Counted from the stretch's first letter, positions 25,197-36,170 are shown. The stretch is 64,000 nucleotides of DNA from Paenibacillus chondroitinus NBRC 15376 (GCF_004000765.1 NZ_BILW01000004.1:248001-312000), one strand, 5' to 3'. Made by a program: numbers and translations. Notes: generated by a model not told the origin, from the letters alone.

Positions 25197-27821
25197 GTGG
25201 CCCAATATACGCCGATGATTCAGCAATACTTGGCCGTGAAGGCGCAGGTCCCGGATGCTTTTTTGTTTTTTCGTCTGGGGGATTTTTATGAAATGTTTTT
25301 TGAAGATGCCATCAACGCTTCCCGTGAGCTGGAAATCACCTTAACCGGAAGAGAAGGCGGCGCAGACGAGAAAATTCCGATGTGTGGCGTGCCTCATCAC
25401 TCGGCTGAGAATTATATGTCTCGTTTGATCGAGAAGGGCTACAAAGTAGCGATTTGCGAACAGGTCGAAGATCCTGCTGAGGCCAAAGGCGTTGTCCGCC
25501 GCGAAATTGTCAGGATTGTGACACCGGGTACGGTCATGGACAGCAAGCTGTTAGGGGAATCCAGCAACAATTACATTGTTTCTCTGGTAAGCCGCGAAGC
25601 AGGGTATGCCTTTACGGCATGCGATATTTCAACCGGCGAGTTGTATACGACGAAATTAGCTCCTTCCTGGGAGCTCGTTGTAGATGAGCTTAATGTGTAC
25701 AACCCGTCCGAGATTATTACGGATGCGGCTTTATTAACGACAATTCGCGAGTCCGGCGTCACTTGGGGACGGAGCACGGTATTAACCGAATGGACGCAGT
25801 CGGACGAGAAGCTGCTGGACGAGCATTTTGCAGAAGATTCCGCGCTTTCCGGTTTATCGGCACTTAATCGTAACGGCGTGGCTTTACTGCTGGCTTATTT
25901 GAAAGAAACGCAGAAACGTGCCCTTACGCACGTGAAACATATAAGGGTCTATGAACCTGACCAATTTATGACGATGGATCCTTTTACACGTAGAAATCTT
26001 GAACTCGTAGAGACAGTCCGCGAACGCGCGAAAAAGGGCTCCTTGCTTTGGCTGCTCGACAAAACCGTAACGGCAATGGGCGCACGGATGCTGCGCCGCT
26101 GGATCGAGAAGCCGCTCATGAGCGTTTCGCGCATTGAAGAGCGTCTGGAAGCTGTCGACTTGCTTTACAATCAGCTCATCGTACGTGATGACGTGAAGCA
26201 AGCGTTGAAGGAAGTCTACGATTTGGAACGTCTAGTAGCGCGCATCTCTTACGGTAATGCGAATGCCCGCGATATGGTCGCTCTGAAGCATTCCTTGCAG
26301 CAGGTGCCGTTACTGCAGGAAGTTTGCGCACAATCGGGTTCTGCAACGCTGCGTAAGCTTGTTGAAAATATGGATGTCTGCGACGATGTGATGTCGTGGA
26401 TTTCCAACGCGATTGTCGATGAGCCTCCGGTATCCATCCGGGATGGCGGAATGATTCGTGAAGGCTATCAGCCTTACCTGGATCAACTGCGTGAGGCAAG
26501 CACCAACGGGAAGCAGTGGATTGCGGAGCTGGAGCGCCAGGAACGCGAAGCGACGGGCATTAAATCGCTTAAGATCGGCTACAACAAAGTGTTCGGTTAC
26601 TTCATTGAGGTGACCAAAGCGAACATGTCGGCGCTTCAAGAAGGCCGCTATGAACGCAAACAAACACTGGCGAATGCGGAACGCTACGTCACGCCGGAGT
26701 TGAAAGAGAAAGAAGCGCTCATTCTGGAAGCGCAGGATAAAATGATTGATCTGGAGTATGAACTGTTCACGGAGCTTCGCGACCGGATTTCTCAGCATAT
26801 CTCCAGATTGCAGAAGCTGGCGGAGGTGATCGCGACCGCCGACGTATACCAATCGCTGGCTGCTGTCAGCGCGGCGCAGCATTTCCGCAAGCCGGAGATC
26901 GGCGAAGGCTTCGATCTCCAGATTGAAGAAGGCCGCCACCCTGTCGTAGAGGCGGTCATCCAAGACGGCTCGTTCATCGCGAACGATACGCGCCTTGAGG
27001 ATGAGCAGGGCCGCATTCTGCTCATTACCGGTCCGAACATGGCCGGTAAGAGTACATACATGCGGCAAGTCGCCGTCATCTGCCTGATGGCGCAGATCGG
27101 GTGTTTCGTGCCTGCAAGATCCGCGCGGATTCCGGTCACGGACCGGATCTTCACGAGAATCGGAGCGGCCGATGACTTGATCGGCGGGCAGAGCACGTTC
27201 ATGGTCGAGATGATGGACATCCAAGTGATGACGGAGAAAGCGACAAGCAAGAGCCTCGTCATCATAGATGAACTCGGACGCGGCACTTCAACAGGAGAAG
27301 GCATGGCGATTGCGCAGGCCGTTATCGAGTTCTTGCATGACCGTATCGGCTGCAAGACGCTTGTATCGACCCACTTCCATGAGCTTGCGCATCTGGAAGA
27401 AAGCCTCCGCCATCTGCGCAATCATTGCATGGCGGTCAAGGAAAGCGGCAGGCAGGTAACCTTCCTGCGCAAGCTTATTCCTGGGGCAGCTAGCACGAGT
27501 TACGGCATTTATTGTGCCGAAATCGCCGGGCTGCCGGATACGATCATTCAGCGCTCCTACGAGCTGCTGAATGGCTTTGAAGAGCGGGCGGCGGGCTCTG
27601 CCCAAGTCGCCGCCGCGGTGGCGGACGTTGTTCCTGCGTCCGCCCCGATTCAGCAGCTGTCCCTCTTCGAGGAGGACAGCACGGCGGCTGTGTCCGGCAA
27701 GAAGAAGCCGGATACCAAGTCTCAGCTGGTGATTGATCAGCTGAAAGGGATTGATTTAATCAATATGACGCCTCTGCAGGCGCTGAATTTGGTCTATGAA
27801 TGGAAACAAAAGCTGCAATAA
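25197..27821 (+). CDS. mutS: DNA mismatch repair protein MutS
   Basis: GTG 25197 follows TTGGAGGAACGCAAG; the TTG at 25182 lies inside that ribosome site. The 874-residue protein has the mismatch-binding FRLGDFYEMF near the N-terminus (the Phe-x-Glu reader), connector, core and clamp domains, and a C-terminal ABC ATPase with Walker A GPNMAGKST from residue 612, Walker B LVIIDELGRGTSTGEG and HFHELAHLE. It recognises mispairs and recruits MutL. It lies upstream of an S41 protease gene and mutL, probably in one transcript. Confidence 0.98.
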   Translation: MAQYTPMIQQYLAVKAQVPDAFLFFRLGDFYEMFFEDAINASRELEITLTGREGGADEKIPMCGVPHHSAENYMSRLIEKGYKVAICEQVEDPAEAKGVVRREIVRIVTPGTVMDSKLLGESSNNYIVSLVSREAGYAFTACDISTGELYTTKLAPSWELVVDELNVYNPSEIITDAALLTTIRESGVTWGRSTVLTEWTQSDEKLLDEHFAEDSALSGLSALNRNGVALLLAYLKETQKRALTHVKHIRVYEPDQFMTMDPFTRRNLELVETVRERAKKGSLLWLLDKTVTAMGARMLRRWIEKPLMSVSRIEERLEAVDLLYNQLIVRDDVKQALKEVYDLERLVARISYGNANARDMVALKHSLQQVPLLQEVCAQSGSATLRKLVENMDVCDDVMSWISNAIVDEPPVSIRDGGMIREGYQPYLDQLREASTNGKQWIAELERQEREATGIKSLKIGYNKVFGYFIEVTKANMSALQEGRYERKQTLANAERYVTPELKEKEALILEAQDKMIDLEYELFTELRDRISQHISRLQKLAEVIATADVYQSLAAVSAAQHFRKPEIGEGFDLQIEEGRHPVVEAVIQDGSFIANDTRLEDEQGRILLITGPNMAGKSTYMRQVAVICLMAQIGCFVPARSARIPVTDRIFTRIGAADDLIGGQSTFMVEMMDIQVMTEKATSKSLVIIDELGRGTSTGEGMAIAQAVIEFLHDRIGCKTLVSTHFHELAHLEESLRHLRNHCMAVKESGRQVTFLRKLIPGAASTSYGIYCAEIAGLPDTIIQRSYELLNGFEERAAGSAQVAAAVADVVPASAPIQQLSLFEEDSTAAVSGKKKPDTKSQLVIDQLKGIDLINMTPLQALNLVYEWKQKLQ

Positions 27822-27871
27822 AACGGATGGCACTCATCTATTCATTTTATAAAACCCAAGGAGAGACGCAC

Positions 27872-29311
27872 ATGAAAAATCAACCTAGATTGAAAAAAAT
27901 GAAGGTAACTTTAGCTCTCGTCTCTGCTTTAATGGCCGTATTGCCTGCTAGCGCCGCATTAGCCCAAGAAGATTTGCAAACCATGCAAGTCAGAGAAATT
28001 ATCGGGAAAATGCATGTGAGCGGGGTAACGGAGGAAGCCTTGGCCGGTCAAAGTATTAAACAAATGATCGATGGATTGAAAGATCCTTACACCGTTTTCT
28101 TTAGTAAAGAAGAGTTTGGCCAGTTCTCCAGTTCTTTGGAAAATAATTATGTTGGTATGGGTGCACGCATTGGAATTGACGAAAAAGGCGTATACTTAAC
28201 CGAAATTTTTGCAGGTTCAGCTGCCGAAATCGCCGGTTTGCAGCGGGATGACTACATCCGTGCGGTAGACGGTGTGCCTGCCTCGACAACATCCATCGAT
28301 GAAGTGCGCAACAAAATCATCGGTGTGGAAGGCTCGAAAGTAAAGATTACAGTGGCTCGCGGAGAGAAGGAATTGACCGTTGAGCTTACGCGCAAAGGGG
28401 TTAACGTCCCAGAAGTGTACAGCCACAGCTTTACGAATGGGGTAGGATACATCCAAATTACAGATTTCTCCAGCGATGCGGATGAGGATTTTGATACACA
28501 GCTTGCCGCGCTTCAGGCCAAAGGTTTGAAATCGTTGATTCTGGATGTGCGCAATAACCCCGGAGGCCTTGTGGACACCGCGCAGAACATTGCGAAGCAT
28601 TTCGTGAAAGACGGCGTGCTCATTCATACGAGAGACCGCAATGGCGTCGATGATCCCGTATTGATTCAAGGCGGGAGCGAGCTATCGATTCCAGTTTATA
28701 TTTTAGCCAATGAGAATAGTGCCAGCGCATCGGAAGTGTTGTCAGGCGCTTTGCAGGATTATAATGTTGCGAAAGTAATCGGTATGCAAACTTATGGCAA
28801 AGGAAGCGTACAGCAGCTGTATCAGCTAGATAACAACAGCGCATTGAAAGTGACGATTGAAGAGTATCTGACACCGAACAAACGGAAAGTGAACAAAGTC
28901 GGCATTACGCCAGATGTGAAGGTAGATGGACCAGCCGCTCAATTTATTACAGCCTTGCACACAGCAGGCATCCCTGATGTTCAAGTTGACATCTCCAATC
29001 ATTTGGTGACATTCAATGGGGTTGAAGTTAGCAGCGGTTTCGGAAACTTCCATGAAAATGGTAAATTGTTTGCGACTTCTCGCGGATTGGCAGCCTTAGT
29101 TGGTGCGACTATTACATGGAATGAAGCGAACCATACCGTCGATATTTCCGACAGCAAAGGGACTCATGCCATTCCGGTTGAGGATGACAAGCTTATCATC
29201 GAAAATGGTACAAGCTATGTGAATGTTGACCTCTTCGCGCAATATTTCCCGCAACTGCAAGTGAAAGAGCAAGGAGATCATGTTTCCATCCGAGCTGTAA
29301 AGGGGAACTAG
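27872..29311 (+). CDS. S41 family C-terminal processing protease
   Basis: ATG 27872 follows AAGGAGAG; an in-frame ATG at 27800 lies within mutS. The 479-residue product has a signal peptide (LALVSALMAVLPASAALAQ), a PDZ domain (GMGARIGIDEKGVYLTEIFAG), and an S41 protease domain with the SASASE serine segment at 283-288 and catalytic Lys at residue 310 in YGKGSVQQL. The C-terminus (about 385-479) looks like a copper amine oxidase N-domain, a cell-wall-associated module in Paenibacillus proteins. It trims exported proteins at their C-termini. Its location between mutS and mutL is positional, with no obvious functional link. Confidence 0.9.
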   Translation: MKNQPRLKKMKVTLALVSALMAVLPASAALAQEDLQTMQVREIIGKMHVSGVTEEALAGQSIKQMIDGLKDPYTVFFSKEEFGQFSSSLENNYVGMGARIGIDEKGVYLTEIFAGSAAEIAGLQRDDYIRAVDGVPASTTSIDEVRNKIIGVEGSKVKITVARGEKELTVELTRKGVNVPEVYSHSFTNGVGYIQITDFSSDADEDFDTQLAALQAKGLKSLILDVRNNPGGLVDTAQNIAKHFVKDGVLIHTRDRNGVDDPVLIQGGSELSIPVYILANENSASASEVLSGALQDYNVAKVIGMQTYGKGSVQQLYQLDNNSALKVTIEEYLTPNKRKVNKVGITPDVKVDGPAAQFITALHTAGIPDVQVDISNHLVTFNGVEVSSGFGNFHENGKLFATSRGLAALVGATITWNEANHTVDISDSKGTHAIPVEDDKLIIENGTSYVNVDLFAQYFPQLQVKEQGDHVSIRAVKGN

Positions 29312-29317
29312 GGTATT

Positions 29318-31339
29318 ATGGGTAAAATCCAGCTTTTAAGCGAACATATCGCGAACCAGATTGCCGCAGGGGAAGTGGTGGAACGCCCTTCCTCCGTCGT
29401 CAAAGAGCTTGTTGAGAACTCGGTCGATGCAGAGAGCACACGGATTGATGTCACCATCGAAGAAGGTGGGCTGCAGTTGATTCGCGTGTCGGATAACGGG
29501 ACCGGTATGGCGCTCGAAGACTGTGAATTAGCCTTCCAGCGGCACGCGACGAGTAAAATTGCGACAAGCAAAGATTTGTTTTCGATTCGCACATTGGGTT
29601 TCCGCGGCGAGGCATTGCCAAGTATCGCGTCGGTCTCCCGACTGGAGTGTGTGACGAGCTCTACCAGTGATGGTTTAGGGCGGAAAATCTCCATCGAAGG
29701 CGGGACCATTCGGACGGTTGAAGAAACAGCCGCTTCGCGCGGGACCGAAGTGACGGTAAGAGATTTATTTTATAACACGCCTGCGCGACTCAAATATATG
29801 AAAACGATCCAAACCGAGCTAGGCCATATTTCGGACTATATGTACCGGTTAGCGCTAGCTCACCCCGGCATTGCCTTCTCGTTGAAGCACAATGGCAATA
29901 TGCTGCTGCAAACGCTGGGCAACGGCGATTTGCTTCAAGTGATCGCCGGCATATACGGCACAGCCATCGGCAAGCAAATGCTTCCACTCCAAGTGGATAG
30001 CTTGGATTACACCATCACGGGCTTCGTTGCGAAGCCCGAAATGACGCGCGCGAATCGCGGCGGCATATCGACCATTGTGAATGGCCGATACGTCCGCAAT
30101 TTCGCGCTGAATCAAGCGCTGCTGCAGGGGTATCATACCCTGCTGCCGATCAACCGCTTCCCGGTTGCTGTGCTGCAAATCGGGATGGACCCTGCTCTGG
30201 TGGATGTGAATGTGCATCCATCCAAGCTTGAGGTCCGCTTCAGCAAAGAAGCGGAGTTGACCGCTCTAATCGAGGCCGAGGTCAAACGATTATTCGGCCG
30301 TCAGGTCTTGATTCCTACGGGAAGCAAGCCGTCAGCCCCGAAGGGCGCCTATATTCAGGAGCAGCTCGATCTCATGCGAACGATTGAACCGTTAGCAGCA
30401 CCGAATCCTAGCGTTGCAAAAGCAATGGAAACTCCGATGGAAACGGATGCTCCGCGGATTCAAATCAAAGAAAGCGTGACGTCTTACAAACCTGAGCCGC
30501 AGAAGCCTGTATTTGATCCGCCGGCGAGAACGGCAGAACCTAAATCATGGTCTCCTCCTGCGGAGGTTCAGAGACATACAGCCACTCCGAGTCCGTCCTA
30601 TTCCAATAGGACCTCATCATCGCAGGCGGCCAGCTCATATTCGCCGGCAGCCGCAAATCCAAGACAAGTTTCGATACAGCAGCAGCGCCGCACGAATGAA
30701 GCCTTCATGGATTTGCTGCCTTCGCATGAAGAGAGCGATCAGCCGAAGCTGCCAGCTTTTCCAAGCTTAGAGCCAATCGGCCAAATGCATGGCACCTATT
30801 TGATTGCACAAAATGGCGATGGCCTATACTTAATTGATCAGCATGCTGCACATGAGCGGATTAATTATGAATATTATTATGAGCGTTTTGGCAATCCTGC
30901 TGAGGCAAGCCAAGAACTGCTTGTTCCGATAACACTGGAGTTTACGCCTTCAGAGGCTGGGATTCTCGCGGATCGATTGTCGCTTTTTGAACAAGCCGGC
31001 GTGTTTATGGAAGCTTTTGGCGGCAATACGTTCCTGGTTCGCGCTCATCCTCATTGGTTCCCGTCAGGGGAAGAAAAAAGCATCGTCGAAGAAATGTGCG
31101 AATGGGTGCTTAGCGAGAAGAAGGCGGTTGATATCGCCAAACTGAGGGAGAAAGCAGCGATTATGTGTTCCTGCAAAGCCTCCATTAAAGCGAATCAAGG
31201 GCTTAGTGTCTTAGAGATGGAGACCCTTATTGACCGTCTTGCGGGCTGCCGAAATCCGTATACATGTCCGCACGGACGACCTATTGTTGTTAGTTTTACG
31301 ACCTATGAACTGGAAAAAATGTTTAAGCGAGTGATGTAA
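29318..31339 (+). CDS. mutL: DNA mismatch repair protein MutL (endonuclease type)
   Basis: The 673-residue protein has the GHKL ATPase motifs [27 protein letters not shown] and [10 protein letters not shown], a long Pro/Ser-rich linker (about 345-460), and a C-terminal domain with the metal-binding endonuclease motif DQHA-x2-E-x4-E beginning at D507, plus CSCKAS and CPHGRP zinc-site segments. So it should nick the new strand itself, as expected in bacteria lacking MutH. It starts six bases after the protease gene, indicating an operon with mutS. Confidence 0.97.
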   Translation: MGKIQLLSEHIANQIAAGEVVERPSSVVKELVENSVDAESTRIDVTIEEGGLQLIRVSDNGTGMALEDCELAFQRHATSKIATSKDLFSIRTLGFRGEALPSIASVSRLECVTSSTSDGLGRKISIEGGTIRTVEETAASRGTEVTVRDLFYNTPARLKYMKTIQTELGHISDYMYRLALAHPGIAFSLKHNGNMLLQTLGNGDLLQVIAGIYGTAIGKQMLPLQVDSLDYTITGFVAKPEMTRANRGGISTIVNGRYVRNFALNQALLQGYHTLLPINRFPVAVLQIGMDPALVDVNVHPSKLEVRFSKEAELTALIEAEVKRLFGRQVLIPTGSKPSAPKGAYIQEQLDLMRTIEPLAAPNPSVAKAMETPMETDAPRIQIKESVTSYKPEPQKPVFDPPARTAEPKSWSPPAEVQRHTATPSPSYSNRTSSSQAASSYSPAAANPRQVSIQQQRRTNEAFMDLLPSHEESDQPKLPAFPSLEPIGQMHGTYLIAQNGDGLYLIDQHAAHERINYEYYYERFGNPAEASQELLVPITLEFTPSEAGILADRLSLFEQAGVFMEAFGGNTFLVRAHPHWFPSGEEKSIVEEMCEWVLSEKKAVDIAKLREKAAIMCSCKASIKANQGLSVLEMETLIDRLAGCRNPYTCPHGRPIVVSFTTYELEKMFKRVM

Positions 31340-31343
31340 CCCC

Positions 31344-32120
31344 GTGATTGTAACGACATCTTTTGATCCTTCGATTGAGATAGTAAGCAAGGCCGGACGA
31401 TTGGCTGAGGCTTATGGCGGCCGATTCGTCCCCCGAAGGAAGTATTCTTTGGAACATCTTAGGAAAAATAATAAGGATTCTGCCCTTCTGCTTGTGACCA
31501 GGGAAGAGATCAGGTACTATGAAGATGACCATCCTGCAGCATTTTTCCATCCCAGTATGGCACTCGTTCGCGTGAAGCGTATGCTTAGAGGTGAAACGGA
31601 CCTATTAGTTGAAGCCTCAGGTGCGGCAAGCGGCGATGTTATTGTGGATTGTACAGCAGGTTTAGCGTCAGATTCGATCGTGTTCTCCTTCGCCGTCGGC
31701 GCGCAAGGAAGCGTTACTGCCGTAGAAAGCGAAGCCATTCCGGCCATGTTGATTCAAGAGGGCTTAGCGCTCTACGAATCAGAGGTTGCGGAGCTTAACG
31801 AGGCCATGAGGCGCATATCGGTCATCAAGCAACATCATCATGCCTATTTGCAACAATTAGGTTCAAAAAGCGTGGATGTTGTATACTTTGATCCGATGTT
31901 TCGCAATCCCATCGAAGAATCCCAAGCGATTTCTCATCTTAGAAGGAATGCGAACGATGAGGCCGTCACGCTGGATTCAATCGATGAGGCCAGGCGCGTT
32001 GCACGCAAAAGCATTGTGCTCAAAGAAAACAGAGACAGCAAGGAATTTGCGCGTCTTGGTTTTGAGCATGTATTACGATCGACGACCAAAACAACGTATG
32101 GAGTGATTCGACTGTGTTAG
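31344..32120 (+). CDS. Class I SAM-dependent methyltransferase, RsmJ-like
   Basis: GTG 31344 lies four bases after mutL. The 258-residue product has VIVDCTAGLASDSIVFSFAVG as motif I, AVESEAIPA as motif II, and VVYFDPMF as the catalytic DPMF segment, an arrangement of the RsmJ/DUF548 group of N2-guanine rRNA methyltransferases. RNA as substrate is inference from the family. Its end overlaps the miaA start by seven bases, so mutL, this gene and miaA are probably one transcript. Confidence 0.75.
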   Translation: MIVTTSFDPSIEIVSKAGRLAEAYGGRFVPRRKYSLEHLRKNNKDSALLLVTREEIRYYEDDHPAAFFHPSMALVRVKRMLRGETDLLVEASGAASGDVIVDCTAGLASDSIVFSFAVGAQGSVTAVESEAIPAMLIQEGLALYESEVAELNEAMRRISVIKQHHHAYLQQLGSKSVDVVYFDPMFRNPIEESQAISHLRRNANDEAVTLDSIDEARRVARKSIVLKENRDSKEFARLGFEHVLRSTTKTTYGVIRLC

Positions 32121-33082
32121 CCCCATCAGCCAAGCCGAAATTACTCGTGCTTCTTGGTCCCACGGCAGTTGGCAAGACCAAGCTTAGTTTAGAAATCGCC
32201 CAGAAGTTCGGGTGCGAAATTATTTCCGGAGATTCCATGCAGGTCTATCGGGGGATGGATATAGGAACAGCCAAAGCGAGCGAAGCTGAACAGCGCCTAG
32301 TTCCGCATCATTTGATTGATATTCATGATCCTTCCTACCCTTTTTCTGCAGCGGAATTTCAAGAACGTGTGAAAGCGTTAATCCTTGATATCCACTCGCG
32401 TGGAAAGCTTCCATTTATCGTTGGCGGTACAGGCTTATATATTGAGTCCGTCTGTTATAACTATCAATTTACAGATGTCAGTATGGATGAAGCGTTCCGT
32501 CTTGAGCAGGAGGCCTACGCGATTCAGCATGGCGACGAAGCCCTGCACTTGAAGCTGCGTGAAATTGATCCGGAAAGCGCAGACCGCCTGCACGCAAATG
32601 ACCGTAGACGGGTGATTCGGGCTATGGAAATCTATCATGTCTCCGGTGAGACGATGACTTCCCATTTGGCCGCCCAGAAAAAAGAGTCCCCGTACGAACT
32701 ATGTATCATTGGACTGACGATGGATCGTGCGCTTCTCTATAAGCGCATTGAAGAGCGCATCGACGAGATGATGCAAGAGGGACTCGTGGACGAGGTGCAG
32801 TCGATTTTGTCCGCAGGTTGTCCGAAACAGGCTATTTCTATGCAAGCACTCGGCTACAAAGAAATCGTCAGCTATTTGGAGGGCGAGCTCACTCTTGATG
32901 CGGCTGTGACGCTGCTGAAGCGAGATACACGCCGTTTTGCCAAGAGGCAGCTGTCCTGGTTCCGGCATATGAAAGATATCAACTGGGTGGATGTAACGGA
33001 GCCGGCAAATTTTTCTGACCATTTCGAAAAGATTAGTGATATACTAGCAGGAAAGTTTGTACATAAAATTGAATATAATTAA
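32114..33082 (+). CDS. miaA: tRNA dimethylallyltransferase MiaA
   Basis: The 322-residue enzyme begins with a P-loop (GPTAVGKTKLSLEIA), followed by EIISGDSMQVYRGMDIGTAK, VPHHLIDI, PFIVGGTGLYIES and DRRRVIRAMEI, all MiaA signatures. It transfers dimethylallyl from DMAPP to A37 of tRNAs reading U-starting codons. The GTG start overlaps the methyltransferase gene. hfq follows, as in many bacteria. Confidence 0.97.
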   Translation: MLAPSAKPKLLVLLGPTAVGKTKLSLEIAQKFGCEIISGDSMQVYRGMDIGTAKASEAEQRLVPHHLIDIHDPSYPFSAAEFQERVKALILDIHSRGKLPFIVGGTGLYIESVCYNYQFTDVSMDEAFRLEQEAYAIQHGDEALHLKLREIDPESADRLHANDRRRVIRAMEIYHVSGETMTSHLAAQKKESPYELCIIGLTMDRALLYKRIEERIDEMMQEGLVDEVQSILSAGCPKQAISMQALGYKEIVSYLEGELTLDAAVTLLKRDTRRFAKRQLSWFRHMKDINWVDVTEPANFSDHFEKISDILAGKFVHKIEYN

Positions 33083-33148
33083 CAAATATGACCACTAGAA
33101 AATAGCGCCGTCAGGCGATAGTTTCATTCCATTAAGGGGGACCTACTG

Positions 33149-33388
33149 ATGAACCGATCCATTAACATTCAGGACAACTTTTTAAATCAACTTCGCAAAG
33201 AAAGCATTCCCGTAACCGTCTATCTTACGAATGGGTTCCAAATCAGAGGGCTTATCCGCGCATTTGACAATTTCACGATTATCATTGACAGCGAAGGCCG
33301 TCAGCAAATGGTGTACAAGCATGCCATTTCTACGTTCACGCCGCAACGCGCTGTTTCTTTAATGGCTGCAACGGAAACAACGGAATAA
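33149..33388 (+). CDS. hfq: RNA chaperone Hfq
   Basis: The 79-residue protein has the Sm1 motif ([32 protein letters not shown]) and the Sm2 motif ([11 protein letters not shown], where YKHA replaces the enterobacterial YKHAIST pattern closely). It should form a hexameric ring that binds small RNAs and A-rich mRNA. A strong AAGGGGG site precedes the ATG. It follows miaA by about 65 bases. Confidence 0.97.
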   Translation: MNRSINIQDNFLNQLRKESIPVTVYLTNGFQIRGLIRAFDNFTIIIDSEGRQQMVYKHAISTFTPQRAVSLMAATETTE

Positions 33389-33458
33389 TATTCCTTTACT
33401 CGTTTGGTTTTGCAACTTTTTAATGGACTGAACCGTCTAACCGAATAGACACTTGTGG

Positions 33459-33487
33459 GAGCAACCTTGTTTAAGGTTGTTCTTTTC
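33459..33487 (+). terminator. Terminator downstream of hfq
   Basis: GAGCAACCTT and AAGGTTGTTC form a ten-base stem with one G-U pair around GTTT, followed by TTTTC. It lies about 70 bases after the hfq stop and ends the mutS-to-hfq block. Confidence 0.7.
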
Positions 33488-33525
33488 TTGGTTAATAGAT
33501 AAAGAATTGTACAACGAGGGAGTCG

Positions 33526-36129
33526 GTGGATTTGGAGAGACCTACGAATAAACAGTCAACAACGAATACCAAAACGAAACCACAAGGCAAGAAGAAAGGT
33601 CCTAAAAAAAAGAAGTTTAATTTTCGCAAATTAATCTTAGGTACCATTATAGCAACGATATTGGCAATCATTTGTGCAATGGCTATTTATATTGTCGTTA
33701 TTATGAACGGCTTTAAGATTCTGGAAACAAATATCGATAAAATCGAGACGACGACGGAATCAACCCTTATTTATGCGCAGGAAGAAGGCAAGGATGCACA
33801 GCCTAAGGAAATCGCCAAGATTTATAAAGGCGAGAACCGGGAGAGCGTGAACATCAAAGACGTTCCGGAACGATTGAAGCAGGCGTTTATTGCGACGGAA
33901 GATCGCCGGTTTGAGCAGCACTCCGGTGTAGACTTCTGGGCGATTGGCCGAGCGCTGGTCAAGGACGTTATTCATATGAGCGCCGTTGAAGGCGGAAGCA
34001 CCATTACCCAGCAATTAGCCAAAAACGTGTTCCTAAGCTCAGAGAAAACAGCGTTCCGTAAAGGAACGGAGATGTCCATTGCGTTTGCTTTGGATGAAAA
34101 GTACACCAAGGATGAAATTCTTGAGCGTTATTTAAATCGCATTTTCTTTGGCAGCAATGCTTATGGCATTAAAGCGGCAGCCAAGGTTTACTTTGGCAAG
34201 TCCAATTTGAATGACTTAGAGATATGGGAAATGGCTACATTAGCCGCTTTGCCGAAGGCACCTTCGAAATACTCGCCGTTAGCGAATCCGGATCTGTCTA
34301 AGGAGCGAAGAGGTGTTGTGCTCAAATTGATGGCAGATCAAGGTTATATAACAGAAGCTGAACGTGCGAAAGCAGCGGCTGTGGATTATACACCTCCTGC
34401 GGCGGCAGCAACGAGCACCAAGGATTATGCCAGCTACGTGGATTACGTGATGAATGAAGCGGAAGATATGTACGATATTGATGAAGATGAATTGTTGACG
34501 AAGGGTTACCGCATCTACACAACGATGAATACGAAGGCGCAACAAATCATGGAAACAACTTACGCGAATCCGAGCTTTTTCCAGAAGGATGCTACGGATG
34601 GACAGAAAATTCAAAGCGCCATGGTTATTGTAGACAACAAAACAGGCGGTTTGATGGCGATGATTGGCGGCCGTGATTACAAATCGCGTGGATTCAGCCG
34701 TATTTATTCCAAAAGGCAGCCGGGTTCTTCTTTTAAACCAATCGCTGCATACGGACCTGCCCTAGAGAGCGGGGATTATACACCGTATTCCATATTAGAT
34801 GATTCTCAAACTTCATTCGGGAATGGGACGTATTCGCCACGCAACTATGACCGTGTAACGCATGGTCAAGTCACGATGCTTGAAGCCGTGAAAAAGTCGT
34901 ATAACTTAGCTCCAGTCTGGCTTCTAGATAAAATGGGCGTAGGTGCAGGTATCAATTTTGCTAAAAACCTGGGCATCCAGCTGAATCCGACGAAAGATAG
35001 AAACTTGGCTATCGCCCTAGGAGGTCTTACGGATGGGGTTTCGCCACTGCAAATGGCAACTGCCTATTCAGCCTTCGCGAACCAAGGATCACTTAACAAA
35101 ACCCATGCGATTCTTCGCATAACGGATGCTCAAGGGAAAGAAATCGCTGCTTATAAAGCAGAGAAGAAACAAGTGATTCAGCCGAAAACCGCTTATTATA
35201 TGACCCTTCTTCTTCAAGGAGTTGTCGAAACAGGCGGCACAGGTACGAAAGCGAAATTCAATCGTCCTGTCGCAGGTAAAACAGGGTCAACCGGTTTGGA
35301 TATTAAAGGTATCGAGCAGTATGACCGTGACGTCTGGTTCGTTGGTTATACGCCGGAGTGGACGGCGGCCGTGTGGGAAGGCTTTGATAAGGTAGATTCG
35401 AAGCATTACGTGACCGTCGGAAGCGGAGGCACGGCGGCAATTTTCAAAGAGATCATGTCCAAGTCACTGGATGGCGTTCCTGTCACCAATTTCGTTAAGC
35501 CGGCGAATGTGCCGACACCAACGGAGACGCCTACTGGAGTTACCGATCTAGCGGCTGTTTATGAGATTGATAAGAAATCTGTTAAACTAACATGGACACC
35601 GGTTGGCGAGAAGACGAGTTATAATGTGTACCGTAAGGGTTCCAAGGAGACGGATGCTAAACTTCTGATCCAATCACCTACGCCAATCGTGAATGACTCG
35701 TCCGTATTCAGCGGGGAAACGTATCAGTATTATGTTGTTCCGTTCAGTGCAGATACGAATGTCGAAGGCGCTAGGTCCAATGTGGCTTCCGTGGAAGTAC
35801 CTAAGGATGACACGCTTCCGGATGGAACGAAGCCGTCTACATCGCCTGGAGTGTCGCCTACACCTTCACCAGGCAATGGGATGGACCCGACAAATCCGAC
35901 GCAATCACCGGGAACGAAGCCTACACCTACGCCAACGCCGGGTAACACGGTCAAGCCAGGTGGAAGCCCGAGTCCAAGTACAAGTCCATCTCCGAGTTCA
36001 AGCCCGAACGCAAGCAATGGACCAAGTCCGACACCAACGCCTCCAACCAAACCGGGGAATGGAACTCCGGATAAACCGAAGGATGGCAAGCCAGATGGGG
36101 AACAAGTTATTGTTCCCAAAACGCCGTAA
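33526..36129 (+). CDS. Class A penicillin-binding protein (PBP1A-like)
   Basis: GTG 33526 follows GAGGGAG. The 867-residue protein has a very basic cytoplasmic start, a transmembrane helix (about 45-65), a GT51 glycosyltransferase domain (AFIATEDRRFEQHSGVDF, GGSTITQQLAKN), and a transpeptidase domain with catalytic S401 in SSFK and KTGST later. Then come a fibronectin type III domain (about 665-755) and a long Pro/Ser/Thr-rich tail to the end. It polymerises and cross-links peptidoglycan outside the membrane. The tail, about 100 residues, probably crosses the wall. Confidence 0.93.
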   Translation: MDLERPTNKQSTTNTKTKPQGKKKGPKKKKFNFRKLILGTIIATILAIICAMAIYIVVIMNGFKILETNIDKIETTTESTLIYAQEEGKDAQPKEIAKIYKGENRESVNIKDVPERLKQAFIATEDRRFEQHSGVDFWAIGRALVKDVIHMSAVEGGSTITQQLAKNVFLSSEKTAFRKGTEMSIAFALDEKYTKDEILERYLNRIFFGSNAYGIKAAAKVYFGKSNLNDLEIWEMATLAALPKAPSKYSPLANPDLSKERRGVVLKLMADQGYITEAERAKAAAVDYTPPAAAATSTKDYASYVDYVMNEAEDMYDIDEDELLTKGYRIYTTMNTKAQQIMETTYANPSFFQKDATDGQKIQSAMVIVDNKTGGLMAMIGGRDYKSRGFSRIYSKRQPGSSFKPIAAYGPALESGDYTPYSILDDSQTSFGNGTYSPRNYDRVTHGQVTMLEAVKKSYNLAPVWLLDKMGVGAGINFAKNLGIQLNPTKDRNLAIALGGLTDGVSPLQMATAYSAFANQGSLNKTHAILRITDAQGKEIAAYKAEKKQVIQPKTAYYMTLLLQGVVETGGTGTKAKFNRPVAGKTGSTGLDIKGIEQYDRDVWFVGYTPEWTAAVWEGFDKVDSKHYVTVGSGGTAAIFKEIMSKSLDGVPVTNFVKPANVPTPTETPTGVTDLAAVYEIDKKSVKLTWTPVGEKTSYNVYRKGSKETDAKLLIQSPTPIVNDSSVFSGETYQYYVVPFSADTNVEGARSNVASVEVPKDDTLPDGTKPSTSPGVSPTPSPGNGMDPTNPTQSPGTKPTPTPTPGNTVKPGGSPSPSTSPSPSSSPNASNGPSPTPTPPTKPGNGTPDKPKDGKPDGEQVIVPKTP

Positions 36130-36170
36130 TGAAGTTATTTGAAACCCACCACTAGACGGAGGAATTTACA

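Noticed and set aside
26310..27224. Long antisense open frame opposite mutS
   Set aside because: It mirrors the codon structure of mutS, is rich in Arg and His, and resembles no family; it is a shadow frame.
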